Source of the DNA: Cordylochernes scorpioides
Lineage: Eukaryota > Arthropoda > Arachnida > Pseudoscorpiones > Chernetidae
Length of the DNA stretch: 64,000 bases
Reading direction: 5' to 3'
NCBI GenBank assembly: GCA_030710605.1
Contig: CP092875.1
Span: forward strand, 67,018,469 to 67,082,468
Shown here: one piece after another, positions 1 through 10,143 of the stretch
Numbering within the stretch: position 1 is the stretch's first letter
Layout of the letters: each line of letters starts with the position of its first letter
Program-made: the position numbers and the translations under genes
Notes under the pieces: model-generated
Seen by the model: the letters and a program-made list of their open reading frames with translations, nothing else
The model's database searches: none
Told to the model about the DNA's origin: nothing

Positions 1-165
1 AATGCATCTGACTTTGTCATTAAGACTGGGAGCACTACCCAGTGGCAGGCCGACTTAGCTCCAAAAGAAATAGCCGCCTCTGACATGAGGAACAGACGCC
101 ATGTGCAGCCACTTCTAACATGGAGTACAAACGCTGCTCATCCTGTATCCCTGGATTAGGAGTTC
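1..165 (+). CDS. Possible 3' end of a coding exon, open at the window edge
   Basis: Frame 1 is open from base 1 to a TAG at 163-165. It would encode 54 residues beginning NASDFVIKTGSTTQWQADLA and ending in AHPVSLD. The first 300 bases are richer in GC than the DNA that follows, and the composition looks like an ordinary soluble protein tail. I do not recognise the protein. It could be the last exon of a host gene whose body lies left of the window, or the end of an unrecognised transposon ORF. No splice acceptor can be judged because the segment has no left boundary. The methionine ORF at 120-317 lies in another frame and looks like a shadow. Confidence is low because 54 codons is short. Confidence 0.3.
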
Positions 166-1100
166 TTACAGGGTACTATAAGCCGGGCCAGCTGAGCCCA
201 GGTTTTTTAGTGAGCTTGTTACTGCTCCCCCTCCTCCTTTTTCATTCGGGCTTGGGACCGGAAAAGGCAGAGTTGGCATTAAACATAGAAAAAAACCAAG
301 TCAAACTTGAATTTTAAAGACAGTACGCGAGGAAAACGATAGAATTAAAACAATTAATTTCAAAACCTCATATTACTACTTCGGTAAAGCAAGAAGAATG
401 CAAAATATAAATATGAGTACTAGATGAAAAAATACAATATTTAAATATATATATATACAATAAATAGAACAATCTTATTAAGTCAATCTAAAGATTGAGA
501 AAATTCAAAACAACATCGAGGTAAAACAAGAAGAAAATTGAAATAAATATGTCAAAAGAAATTAAGAAGCAAGAAAATACAAGAATTAAAGAATACAAGT
601 AGAGAAAGGCAAAGAGAACTGTAAAATTAAATAAAAATAAGATCAATCCGGGGATAGGTTTCTTTAAAAAGTTTTTATTACTTGAACTCAAGCTTTGGGA
701 ACTTTAAGCCTCTCGACGAGAGTCGCACACAAACTCAACTCCTCAGAGCTTATAGGCCTATAGGCTTATAGGCCTGGAGGAGCTTGAGTTTAAATAATAA
801 AAAAATAAAAAAAAACTTATCCTCATATTGATCTTCTATTTATTTGATTTGTGTGTGTGACGAGAGAGCACATGGAATTATAATATCTATTAGAACTGTA
901 GAATGTCAAAAAGTACGAAACAAAAGGATATAAGAAACAATGATTGATATGATTGATTTGACCACCATTTATCTCTGAAAACTATAAATAATTTCAACAC
1001 TACTTTTTATAGTTTTTAAATATATATAACTAAAGGTTATCTCTAAAATTTTGTTAAGTAGAAATAAACTTTAATTATATGTATTCAAGGAAGGTTTTGT
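166..1100. other. AT-rich non-coding stretch
   Basis: I see no gene here. The only structure is a small imperfect hairpin: an AACTCAACTCCTC arm near 729-742 pairs with a GAGGAGCTTGAGTT arm near 778-791, around a repeated TATAGGCCTATAGG loop. Confidence 0.5.
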
Positions 1101-1103
1101 TGG

Positions 1104-1188
1104 AGGGTATTGAAGTTCTACCTCACTCCGCTTCTAGGCCCAATATTTCGCCATCAGATTATGCATTATTTGGGTCCATGGCTACATC
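1104..1188 (+). pseudogene. Mariner transposase C-terminal scrap
   Basis: A short frame reads GIEVLPHSASRPNISPSDYA followed by LFGSMATSK. This matches the mariner-family block around the third catalytic aspartate (EVLPH-PYSPDLAPSDYHLF), with the D of SPSDYALF in the expected place. Only about 28 codons survive. The fragment stops exactly where the long direct duplication (1189-6996) begins, so it marks the left boundary of that block. Confidence 0.6.
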
Positions 1189-1974
1189 AAAATTATAGTA
1201 TCTAATAATTAAGATATGTATAATCTCTTAGTATCAAGAGAAATTAAATCCAAAAACTAAAGAAATATCTAATAACTAAAGTAAAACAACAAAGAAGCCA
1301 AAATATATCTAATGGCAACGGAAAACAAAACAAAAGATCCTAATTACTAGGACAAGAGAAACACTCCAAAGCACAAGATAATAGAATCTGATAATTGTGG
1401 CTGATCTGGAACAATATTGCGACAATAGAAGATACATTTGTTATTGTCTTTACAAATATTTTATTGAATTTGAAGATAATTCTTGAGGTTTCTGAATATA
1501 AAAACACTCTGAAAAGGCGAGAGAGACTTCTAGGGATGATATAAAGCCTCCCAAAATATAACAGACTTCTTATCTTTGAGAAAATTTAATAATAAATCGA
1601 AAATCAGAAAAAAAGTGTAGATCAACAGGATAGAAAAAAAATGCCTCAACTGGATTTCTAAACTAATAACTTGCTTTTTACTAGTTGAGCCAAGTTTGTA
1701 GCGTATTATCAAAATTAGATATCTGAGAAACAAAAAATATATTTGACACGTATGCTTATTTTGTTACTTAAAACAAAGTTCTACTCGCCTCACTGCAGTG
1801 ATAAAATATTGGGAGGACCTGTAAAAATGTTTTAGTTCCAAAATAATACGCTTCAGAAATACGTAGTTCATATTTCTTATAAAAATTGGCGCTCTAGTGC
1901 ATCATATGAAGATATCTGTACTAAAAGAGACACTTCTTCCCTTAAATATGCATTAACCTACACCGGGGAGATGC

Positions 1975-2127
1975 CACATGTCTGTTCCGCTTCAAAACGG
2001 GACACACAAGACGGATCAAATTTGAAGGCCGAGTTAGGATGTTCACGACATGTACCATCTGTAAAAAGGAGAAGACAACCCCAGACCGTCTACTCTCATG
2101 TATGGAAGTCACCAAGCATGACTTGCA
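1975..2127 (+). pseudogene. LINE ORF2 C-terminus (CCHC-like knuckle)
   Basis: One frame reads LFRFKTGHTRRIKFEGRVRM and then FTTCTICKKEKTTPDRLLSC, ending in HDLHHN and TAA at 2125-2127. The TGHTR motif followed by C-X2-C-X8-X-X4-C is the usual C-terminal zinc knuckle of jockey/I-type LINEs. Here the expected histidine is replaced by arginine, so this copy is decayed. The 3' tail continues to an A-rich stretch near 2200. A second copy lies in the duplicated block at about 58982-59131. Confidence 0.65.
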
Positions 2128-2317
2128 CCACAACTAATCCTAAACAAGATAAATGTAAATAGTCTCCATGATATTGTGTAAGGACACAAGGGATAATAAT
2201 AAAAAATATATCTACATTAAAAATCAACTATTGTTGTTTATCATTCAATATATAACGTACTGTTGATGAGGAAGAATGTGCCAAAACTGGTGTTTTGGCA
2301 ACTTCAGACAAAAATAC

Positions 2318-2392
2318 AATTTGTATACCATGTACACCATGTACTCCATGATACCATGTACGCAATATGCCATGTACACCATGTATACCATA
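2318..2392 (+). repeat. Short CATGTACAC-type tandem array
   Basis: About eight imperfect units of ACCATGTAC/ATACCATG are repeated head to tail. The array leads directly into the palindromic motif GATGGCGCAAGCCATC at 2396-2411, which also occurs in the R2 fold-back family elsewhere in the window. Confidence 0.6.
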
Positions 2393-3004
2393 GATGGCGC
2401 AAGCCATCAGAAACTTCCATTTGCACGTTAAGGAGATGTGTGTTTTTTTTATTAATCAATTTTAATTCAATAATAATTATTGTATATATATTTTTAAATC
2501 CATATTAATTATTAATATAACCTTTTTTTTTCAATTTCCTAAAAGAGATTTCAAATTCGGAGACCTTCCTTTAACAGGCTATTGTTAGGCGATATATTAT
2601 CAATCAGACAAAGTTGGTGTCGTATATTTATATTCTATTAATTTTAAATCCACAGATTCTGTGATATATTGTATATATCGTAATATATAACTTATCATCA
2701 TCATTCTGTTGTTGACTTGTAATTTGAATCTACTCAGGTGTAATATAATAAAAGCCATTTAAATAAATAAGGTCTAAAATATATTTATATTTTTTAATCA
2801 ACCTAAATACACCACAGTTGGTATTCTATAATCTCATTAATCCAAAAAGTGAAGGGGAGATATTTATAGATTCTAATCATGAAGATAATCCATTAGTGAC
2901 GTGAGAATGGAACTAATCGGTCAAACGTTGAGTGGAAGCAGAAGACACGGAACATTATCGGCATGCTGCCAACCTAAATTTGATCATCCAAAATATAAAA
3001 TTTA

Positions 3005-3060
3005 AAAAGGCAGTGACGTCACCTCTGATATAAAAATAGGATGAACGTGATTGGTCAATC
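3005..3060 (+). promoter_or_regulatory. Candidate promoter-like cluster (CRE, TATA-like, inverted CCAAT)
   Basis: A perfect CRE palindrome TGACGTCA at about 3013-3020 is followed by a TATAAAAATA stretch near 3030 and by GATTGGTCA (inverted CCAAT) near 3049. A related TGACGTGA occurs upstream near 2896. The spacing is compatible with an RNA polymerase II promoter, but no ORF of substance follows in the next kilobase. The cluster is conserved in copy 2 (near 60006-60060). Confidence 0.25.
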
Positions 3061-3334
3061 GATTTTCTACGTATATCCTACCACCTGGTGTGAAGTTATG
3101 ATATTGCCACGTGAAAAATTAGGGAAGACAAACTTCAGCATGAGACAGCAATTTATTCAAGGCAAGAACAAACTATGAATGATAAACAAAAGATAAGTAA
3201 TGACGGCTGTTTATAGAGTAGTAAAATATAAACATAAAAAATGATACTCTGTTAATACTAGTGTAAAATAATAAATACTTCTCTCGTTACAATATATTTA
3301 GCTGTCTATGTATTCATACTATGTGTCTATCCAT

Positions 3335-3565
3335 TCCTTACTCTCATAGACAAAACGTGAGTGAATGTCGCCTGTCATCTGTTTTTTTTTTTTTTTTTTG
3401 GAGACAGAGGCAATTTTTTTTTACACTTGGTTATCTTGTGTGTCTTCAAAAAAGGTCACTGTGTAACAAATATCTTTCAGAGTTATTGTCTGAATACCGA
3501 TATATACGAGCTAATGTACATGCTAAAAGGTATAACTTCTCAAGTTTTGTCTATGAGTGTATTTA
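3335..3565 (+). mobile_element. Tc1/mariner-like MITE (family T), copy 1
   Basis: This is a copy of the family described at 4531-4744. It contains the shared core GGTCACTGTGTA and the right end TTGTCTATGAGTGTA. The left end is TCATAGACAAAACGTGAG. A poly-T expansion at about 3382-3399 interrupts it. Confidence 0.6.
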
Positions 3566-4001
3566 TGCATTATTGAAATCTGTAAAGAAAGACATGATTG
3601 TGGCTACAAAGTGTTAAGGGCTGTGAATATCCTTATGAGAGGTAATTGAAGATAGAGTATTGACATCAAGAAAAACAGAATATGGTCAAGAGAAAATAAA
3701 ATGATATTAATTATATTTTTTAAATGAAAAAACTTCCAACTGTAATGGTAACGAATATTTGGATTCTCTGACGAATCCCCCCATTTCGTCTGTTTCATCT
3801 AGCATATCGCTATACTATTGTATTTGACAGTTCTGCTCATATAGCAAGCGATTTATATGAATTATCGGTATATGTATTTAGGTAAATAATTGACAAAAAA
3901 TACCTTTATAAACATACAGCAATAGAAATATATGCAAATATTATGCATCGATAAGAGCATTGCTTTTCCCCACAAATTATAAGTATGTTATGTATCAAAT
4001 A

Positions 4002-4262
4002 AAAATACACTCATGAGGAAATTGTACCTTTTAGCATCTATATCGTGATTCAGACAATAACTATAAAGGATATTTGATACACAGTGACCTTTATTGAAGA
4101 TACACGAGATAACCAAGTGTGAACAAAATTTCTTCTGTCGCTTTCAAAAAACATACGACCATACACATCAAAGACATTCCACTTCATTAAGTTTTGTTCA
4201 GGAGTGTATATGAACAAAATTGTCTCTGCCTGCTTCAAAAAAGAGAGGTTTTGTCCACGAGT
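4002..4262 (-). mobile_element. Tc1/mariner-like MITE (family T), copies 2 and partial
   Basis: The interval starts with ACACTCATGAGGAAATTG, contains the shared core CACAGTGACCTTTATTGAAG, and ends with repeated GGTTTTGTCCACGAGTGTA-type termini. The right end looks like two overlapping partial termini (near 4187-4206 and 4241-4262). Confidence 0.55.
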
Positions 4263-4530
4263 GTATAAAGCGTTCCAACATGATGTAAGTAATGATGTGA
4301 TTTTTAATGAAGTAAAACAATACATTTACTGTCCTAGTGTAAATATGTAGATAAAAACTAATGGTTTTTATTTTTTTAAATGATGTCACTTGCCACAAGG
4401 AACGATGAAATTGATGAACAGGAAAAGAAGGGAAAGTGGTTTGGAAAATCATGAGGAAGCCAGATAGGGGCTAAAGAAGGAAAGAAATATAAAATAGTCT
4501 TACACACTTATCTTGATATATATTGAATAT

Positions 4531-4744
4531 TTACACTCATGGACACAAAACTTAAGGAAGTTGTACTTTTATCATTTATATCGCGATTTAGACAATAACT
4601 CTTAAAGATATATGATACACAGTGACCTTTATTGAAGATACACGAGATAACCAAGTGTGAACAAAATTGCTTCTGTCTCCTTAAAAAAAAGACGGCCGTC
4701 GTCATCAAAGACTTTCTACTTCATTAAATTTTGTCCATGAGTGT
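4531..4744 (-). mobile_element. Tc1/mariner-like MITE (family T), best copy
   Basis: The ends are inverted: TACACTCATGGACACAAAAC on the left and ATTTTGTCCATGAGTGTA on the right, flanked by TA-rich DNA. There is no coding capacity. Related copies lie at 3335-3565, 4002-4262, 44792-45042 and 48951-49147, and in the duplicated block. The ORFs predicted across these copies are frame shadows. Confidence 0.7.
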
Positions 4745-5094
4745 AAATTTAAAATAGCTAATACAACCGCGCATGATAACTCAAAAGTGAATTTTTAAAG
4801 CCATTCTAGGCTTTTATAGGCATTTATTTCCATGTTTTTTTTTTTTTCAAATATATATTTGATTCTGACACCACAGGAAAATATATTTTTGTTTGAATAT
4901 ATCTATTAAATAACACCTCTTCTAGAGTCGAGTTTTCAAAATTCTAAAAAATAAAACATTTACAATGTGTTTTAAAGCTCTGATTTTGAAAGGCATTCAT
5001 AAAGGCATGCCTAAAGAAAACTGCAGTTTAGGAATAGTATAGCCGCTTTATACGTGAACGAAACTCAATCAAAGTTGATCCAAGAATAGGGAGA

Positions 5095-5235
5095 CCTATA
5101 AAGAAGAATAGAGAGAAATATTCCAGAAGTAATAAATTGTTATACCAGAACTTTCATATAGTGGACATTGCGACTGCTGTGATAGAGATGCATGGGGACA
5201 TCTGAGGCTCTTCATTGGACACGACAACAACAACC
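5095..5235 (+). pseudogene. LINE 3' end (IEMHGDI-type C-terminus, ACA tail)
   Basis: The frame around 5165-5203 reads VDIATAVIEMHGDI and stop. It is followed by GGACACGACAACAACAAC. The same C-terminal peptide type occurs on the minus strand at 18979-19281 (IETAVIEMHGNI) and at 44161-44260. The tail ends in an ACA/CAA trinucleotide run, typical of several LINE families. Only the last few dozen codons remain. Confidence 0.6.
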
Positions 5236-5489
5236 AGAACTTTGAGCAATAAAAGGTCGTTCGATCAATTCATTCAATTATTCACGACAATCTGTAATTG
5301 GAAAAGCAGTTCGGCAAGTTTTTTGGGTTCCCGCCCAACGGTCAAATCCCGTAAGACTTGCTGTTTTGGACCAAGAATGAAATCCCTATATTACTTCGGG
5401 GCCCACCCGATCTTTCCTTAAATGACTTTTTCCCATATAGCAAATGGAAATTTCCGTATCAAGGCAATAGATCTGAATCTCCTCTAAAT

Positions 5490-5690
5490 GAATTAAATAA
5501 GACAGCAGGTCTCTGGAGATGTGTTTCTGTTCATTTTTATTGTAATCTCAAGCTTTCAGACATTACCAACCTTTCTACAGGAGTATTCCTTTATACTCCT
5601 GTAAAAGGAGGATAATGTCCAAAAGCTTGAGTTTGCGATAAAAATGAAAAGAAAATTCTCTCCAGAAACCTGTTGTCTTATTTAAACTGA
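5490..5690. repeat. Imperfect inverted repeat (hairpin)
   Basis: Arms near 5490-5570 and 5612-5690 are inverted copies. They share CATTTTTATTG, CTCAAGCTTT and AGACAGCAGGTCTCTGG-like segments and flank a central TACAGGAGTATTCCTTTATA. The equivalent hairpin in the second block (about 62483-62682) is better paired. This suggests the left arm mutated in copy 1 after the duplication. Confidence 0.55.
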
Positions 5691-5879
5691 AAATGTCTTT
5701 TAAAGGGCAGCAATTCGAGTTGCGAGAAAACATAATAGAAAATTCGCTGAAGTTCCTCAGAGCCTTGAAAGAAAACTGCAACATCTTTGTACTTTCTTAT
5801 TATCAGAAAATCTTTATTGTCTTTATAATGTCTGATACAGCTTTTTGTTGTTTATTTTCCAACCGCCAAAAATGACAAA

Positions 5880-7070
5880 AAAAAAACAAATTAAAAAGGG
5901 ATGATGATAACCTGCGTCTTACAGATTAACATTTTCATAGAAACATATATATACATATTTATTGCTAGCTATATATCAAAAACGACAATAAAATTGCTAC
6001 GAAAGTTGGTAAAGAGATGTCATATATAAGTGTTCAGATGCAGAAGAATTATTTCGAAGATTATTTGATGAAATTATATTTTGATCTTGTATTACGTTAT
6101 ATCCGGAAATATAATGAAAGTATACTATGTACAATGTAGAATTATATAAAATTTGATTATAAGATTATTAACTCAAAAGGAGCTTCTTCTATTTAATAGA
6201 GCCAAGATATATAAAAATTTGTAAAAAATATGATAGCAGTTAGAATTATAAATTGAGAAATAAACCAGTTATGTAAATCCTTGTATTATAGTAAGGTAAA
6301 CAATCTTAGTATAAAGTTGAGAAATAAGAAAATGAGGGATGCATCTGAAATAGAATATTTTGATTCATGGCTATTGCATTAATAAATGGCAAATCTCCGG
6401 GATTTCTATTTTCTTGTTGATGCTATGCTTTTGATGAAAGAAGTTTTTTTGAGTTTATATAATATAGTTATGATAATCGAAATTTAATGTCTACATAAAA
6501 TTAATTAATGGGTATAATGGGTCATTGAATTTAAATCGCTTATTTCAGAAAAGTGCGAAATAATCATCATTAACAGTGTTAATTAGTGGTTGTGAGAGGA
6601 TAATTATCACATTGATATATAATGATGGTAATTTGATATTTTATCACAGATGAGGCGTTGTGTATCAATAATGTTGCCAGAACAGACTTTTTTGTATTTG
6701 ACTTTGAGCTGTTTGCCTGGCATTAAACAAGTCTCTAATTTCTACAGTCACAAATACATGTCTTGATGACTCTACTATATAAAATATTTCTATATATTTT
6801 TATAATTAAAAAAAAAACTAAAATCAGGGGTAGAGGGTTAAATGAAGAATTACTTCATTCAATTTAACATTAAAAAGCGATCGGTTAGAAGCTCGTTATT
6901 TTGATAAATAAAAAATTGAGAAACTTAATTTACAGCCGCATTAAACATGCCATATTTTGCCCTATGCCTATTCACGGTCAGAACGAAATGGTTCCACATA
7001 ATATATAACCTAATCTAAACTAATTTAATTCAAGTTAACGTATCTTAACGTAACCTAACCTAGCGGGTTG
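5880..7070. other. AT-rich non-coding stretch
   Basis: I see no gene or recognisable element. Near 7044-7061 there is a short run of CCTAA-type units (ACCTAACCTAACCTAG-like), which resembles the arthropod telomere pentamer. It is only two to three units long. Confidence 0.45.
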
Positions 7071-7367
7071 ATACACTATGTGGCACTTTGCCACCGGTGA
7101 CCGCAGAGATGAGTGTTTCACCCAGAAATGTATATTTAAACGCTTTAACAAAGGATTTTCCTTATTGAATGACAAAGTGTGTAGAGAGGCCATATGTAAT
7201 CCAAACAGCATATTCAATAACTATGGCAGTAAGGGAAGTAGACGAACCCATCTTAAGAACTCACCGATGACACACTACTATATCGATCTTTTGTCTAGTG
7301 GAGATAGAGAAATGGGTCTTAAAGCACCATCGAATAAATACTATTATAATATATTATTATTAGTTGG

Positions 7368-7690
7368 TTTCTCTGGAGTATATACCCCCAATTACCCGGG
7401 TTTCTTTGGAGTGTATACCACAAATTTCCCGGATTTCTCTGGTGTGTATATCACCAATTACCCGGGTTTCTCTGGGGCGTATGCCACCAATTACCCGAAT
7501 TTATTTGGAGTGCATAGCACCAATTACCTGGGTTTCTCTGGAGTGCATACCATCAATTACCCGGGTTTCTCTGGAGTGTATACCACCAATTACCCGGGTT
7601 TCTCTGGAGTGTATACCACCAATTACCCGGGTTTCTCTGGAGTGTATACCACCAATTACCCAGCTTTCACTGGAGTGTGTACCATCCGAG
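7368..7690 (+). repeat. 33-bp minisatellite, nine units plus a partial tenth
   Basis: Nine consecutive 33-bp units begin with TTTCTCTGGAGT and contain ACCAATTACCCGGG. A partial tenth unit starts at 7665. Units 7, 8 and 9 are nearly identical, while units 1-6 carry scattered substitutions. Because 33 is divisible by 3, the array is open in more than one frame, giving the ORFs at 7078-7740 (an 11-residue SGVYTTNYPGF-like repeat) and 7364-7693. With two frames open and no conserved flanking domain, I treat the ORFs as by-products of the repeat. Confidence 0.85.
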
Positions 7691-8002
7691 TAAGTTCGAG
7701 GACAAGGGCTTCTCCAGCCATATATGTTTACACTAGTTAATCAATATCCAAGGTCAGCAGAGATAAGATACGTGACTGCACAGAAGTGTTCCAATAACAA
7801 ACCCCTGAACGTCGAACAAAACGGTTTAAAGATGGCCATCGTCAAATATCACAAATTAAATGTTTTTTAAATATTTTATATAAGTGTAGAAGAAAATAAA
7901 TACAACCCCCGAGTTTCTAGAGCTCCGAACGTCAACTGCCCCGTTCAAGTTTTGTGACGAATATTTATTTTTAAAATTCAAAATTAATTTTACATGCACT
8001 TA

Positions 8003-8400
8003 CGTTTATTTTGACGGGAGGAGCGTCCTATACTCTTAAAGTTCAATTTACTTACGGCAAAATTTCCATATATATTCTGTACATTGATTTTCCCCATCAC
8101 CTTGCCAGCTAAACACCTTTTTGGCAGATTTTAAAGATTCCATTAGATTCCGTATGGATCTGGTGGAATAAAGTCCGCCCTAGGCTGACGAGGGCCATTA
8201 CCCTGAAACCATGGTCTCTAGGTGCACGCTTCTCAGATTGCTAAATATGGTGTTGTGGCTTTGTCAACCGACCCGAGGCCGCTAGTTTGCGGCGACGGTC
8301 AATAGATGGCATCTAGTTTCGACGTTTATTTTGACGGGAGAGGCACCCTGTGCTCTTAAAGTTCAATTCCTCCCTGCAAAATTTCCATCTATATACCTTA
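8003..8400 (+). mobile_element. R1 element: 318-bp unit with partial tandem duplication, carrying a hammerhead
   Basis: A segment starting ACGTTTATTTTGACGGGAG at 8003 recurs at 8321 (about 80 bp, ending near AAAATTTCCATCTATATA). This implies a unit of about 318 bp present in roughly 1.25 copies. One hammerhead-type motif sits inside the unit (8179-8222). There is no coding capacity. Related copies or fragments occur at about 9160-9310, 17764-17992 (fold-back), 20490-20760, 24800-25000, 49190-49320 and 53330-53395. A non-coding element, partly tandem, with one ribozyme per unit resembles the retrozyme arrangement. Confidence 0.6.
8179..8222 (+). ncRNA. Hammerhead ribozyme candidate (type I, R1 family)
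   Basis: All parts of a type I hammerhead are visible in order. Stem I strand CCTAGG is at 8179-8184, core CTGACGA at 8185-8191, and stem II GGG (8192-8194) faces the CCT side (8202-8204) across CCATTACC. GAAA is at 8205-8208 and a self-complementary helix III CCATGG at 8209-8214. The U and C of the cleavage triplet are at 8215-8216, and stem I partner TCTAGG at 8217-8222. Predicted cleavage follows C8216. Stem I pairs over six positions (the first is G-U). The short palindromic helix III resembles hammerheads reported in Penelope-like elements and newt satellites, which work as dimers. Activity is inferred, not shown. Confidence 0.7.
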
Positions 8401-8671
8401 CTTTTAAGATATTTAACTTATTCTGATTGTAACTACTTTGCATTTTATAAATTATTTCAACTGGGATATTATAACACTATGCGGCACTGAGTTTGTTCAT
8501 ACAAAAATGTAATGCCTTGGTAAAAGTTTGGCGTTTAGCCAACTGAAATATTGGCAAATAAATCTTTTATTAAATCCAATATATGTCTTTTTATTATCTA
8601 ATGAATTAAATATGGATTGCTATATTTTTTCAAATACCTTACTGTGTGAAAATATATTGGAAAAAATAATA

Positions 8672-8810
8672 AAAAGGTCAGGTGTTGATACTAAAAACAA
8701 AGAAGGCATATCCTGACCACGAGCACATGTTCTTTTTAGATGTCCCTCTGCCATCTATAAAACACATGTTCTTGTGGTCAGGATATGCCTTCTTTGTTTT
8801 TAATACCTTA
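8672..8810. mobile_element. R5 fold-back element, short form
   Basis: The left arm contains AAAGAAGGCATATCCTGACC (from about 8698) and the right arm is its inverse, GGTCAGGATATGCCTTCTTT (about 8781-8800). CCATCTATAA lies between them. The longer family members at 25480-25735, 26185-26640 and 47440-47715 carry the same arms around a hammerhead-like centre that is missing here. Confidence 0.65.
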
Positions 8811-9159
8811 CTGAATGATGCAAAAAAGGAAATAGATAAGGGGGTATATCACTGATTAACAAGGCCTTCCATCTAATTATTCCTATCACAGAACAGTATG
8901 GTGTCGAATATATCATCAGAGCCAGCGCCTTATAGCGTTCGAAACATAAACACAAATATTTTAACGTTGCCTCCTTTATATAATTATAAACTATTTATAC
9001 AGACCTCTTATATATAACATAAAGTTGAGGTAATTAACAATTAACTCATTACGTTTTGTTCTAGAGGAGATAGACAAAATGCGTAGTTTTAATGCATTTT
9101 AAAAGGAGAGGGGCCACTTTCGGTAGATGAATATCTTCCTCCAACAATTTCATGTTAAG

Positions 9160-9310
9160 GTCTGAAAATCGTCACTGCCACATCACCAGCTCAAATACCT
9201 TTTTTTGGAATATTCGACCGATGTCATAACTCCTCCCATAGGATGTTATGAAATCGATGTCGCCCCTGTACTGATGAGGGCCATAGTACCAAACCATGGT
9301 ATACATGTTT
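9160..9310 (+). mobile_element. R1 element fragment with degenerate hammerhead
   Basis: This is a diverged R1 copy. Its motif has stem I strand TGTA at 9267-9270, core CTGATGA at 9271-9277, stem II GGGCCATAGTACC, then AAAC where GAAAC is expected. Palindrome CCATGG is at 9294-9299, TA at 9300-9301, and stem I partner TACA at 9302-9305. Stem I is a different sequence from the 8179 copy but still pairs. The G-to-C change before AAA should abolish cleavage. Confidence 0.5.
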
Positions 9311-9448
9311 GTGTTTGCCTTAATTTTCCAAAACTATCTATTCCTTTTTCACTACCATCACGTTTTGTATACAGGAGTAATAAGCATAATAATTGTTTTA
9401 ACGCCTTTTTAAAAGGATAGGTTACAAAAGTTACAAAATACCCCAGCC

Positions 9449-9725
9449 CATATGCAACATCAAAATTAACAGAGAATTAACGACAACAATTTCAAGAATC
9501 AGAACAGGATATTTTGAAGGAATGAAGATAAACCCAGACATGACTAGATCCTACAGAAACTGCTATAACTGTCACAACATCCAACTCACTACGGACCACA
9601 TATACAGTTGCCAGGCCATCCTTGCAGCCCTCTATATGGAAGATATCAATCCAGAAGAGGACATCCATACGGACAAGGCACCTTTGTTGGCCGATATTGT
9701 GATCAGGGTGCACGGACCGATCTGA
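9449..9725 (+). pseudogene. LINE ORF2 C-terminus
   Basis: An open frame of about 91 codons ends at TGA 9723-9725. It contains ISRIRTGYFEGMKINPD, then CYNCHNIQLTTDHIYSC (C-X2-C-X8-H-X4-C zinc knuckle), and ends in LADIVIRVHGPI. The order, an RTG-Y/H block followed by the knuckle and a VHGPI tail, is the usual end of jockey-like LINE proteins. The RT domain is absent, so the copy is 5'-truncated. All knuckle residues are intact, so it may be fairly young. Confidence 0.75.
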
Positions 9726-9914
9726 TCTGCTCCATGGACAAGACACCACTACCAAAAGGAGATTCCTCTTTTTGTATAAATATACACTTTGTTTGTGTAA
9801 AAAATGACAAAATATATAATAGGGTAGTGCAAGAGTATAAATCATAATGCATTTCTTGACCTTATCAATAACAACATTACATTTGCGTTTTATAATACAA
9901 TACTAGTATACTAG

Positions 9915-10143
9915 TATAATGCGGCTTATGATTGTAAAACGACATTTGAAAATTATCCCGCATGAGTTTCTTTTAAAAGAAAATTCGAAATTTATTTTTA
10001 AGGAGAAATAACGATTATATATCATACCTTTCATACCTCATCTCTAATGTTAGAAATAATCGTTATTTCTCCTTAAAAATAAATTTCGAATTTTTGTTTA
10101 AAAGAAACTCATGCGGGATAATTTTCAAATGTCGTTTTACAAA
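9915..10143. mobile_element. MITE family A, nearly complete fold-back copy
   Basis: Long inverted arms begin TTGTAAAACGACATTTGAAA on the left (about 9933) and end with the inverse near 10142. The arms include ATTATCCCGCATGAG and AAGGAGAAATAACGATTAT, and the loop is only about 40 bp. There is no ORF. Other copies are at 32896-33650 (split by a LINE) and 51768-51960 (half). Confidence 0.8.

Larger units (their letters stand above)
1189..6996. repeat. 5.8-kb direct duplication, copy 1
   Basis: This block recurs in the same orientation at 58187-64000, at an offset of roughly 57 kb. The two copies are near-identical by eye through most of their length: the small ORFs at 2263, 3604, 4050, 4198, 4508 and 5215 reappear with few changes. 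Differences are scattered substitutions and small indels, such as a shorter poly-T near 3380 and a changed hairpin arm near 5520. The last kilobase is visibly more diverged. Copy 2 begins at the right edge of the N run, so the true homology may extend into the gap. Confidence 0.9.

Noticed and set aside
7040-7065. Interstitial telomere (CCTAA)n
   Set aside because: Only two to three units are present, within background expectation for AT-rich arthropod-like DNA.
8925-8965. ATCATCAGAGCCAGCG...GCGTTCGAAAC as a hammerhead
   Set aside because: There is no CTGANGA in the right orientation and stem I is absent; only GAAAC and a weak stem are present.
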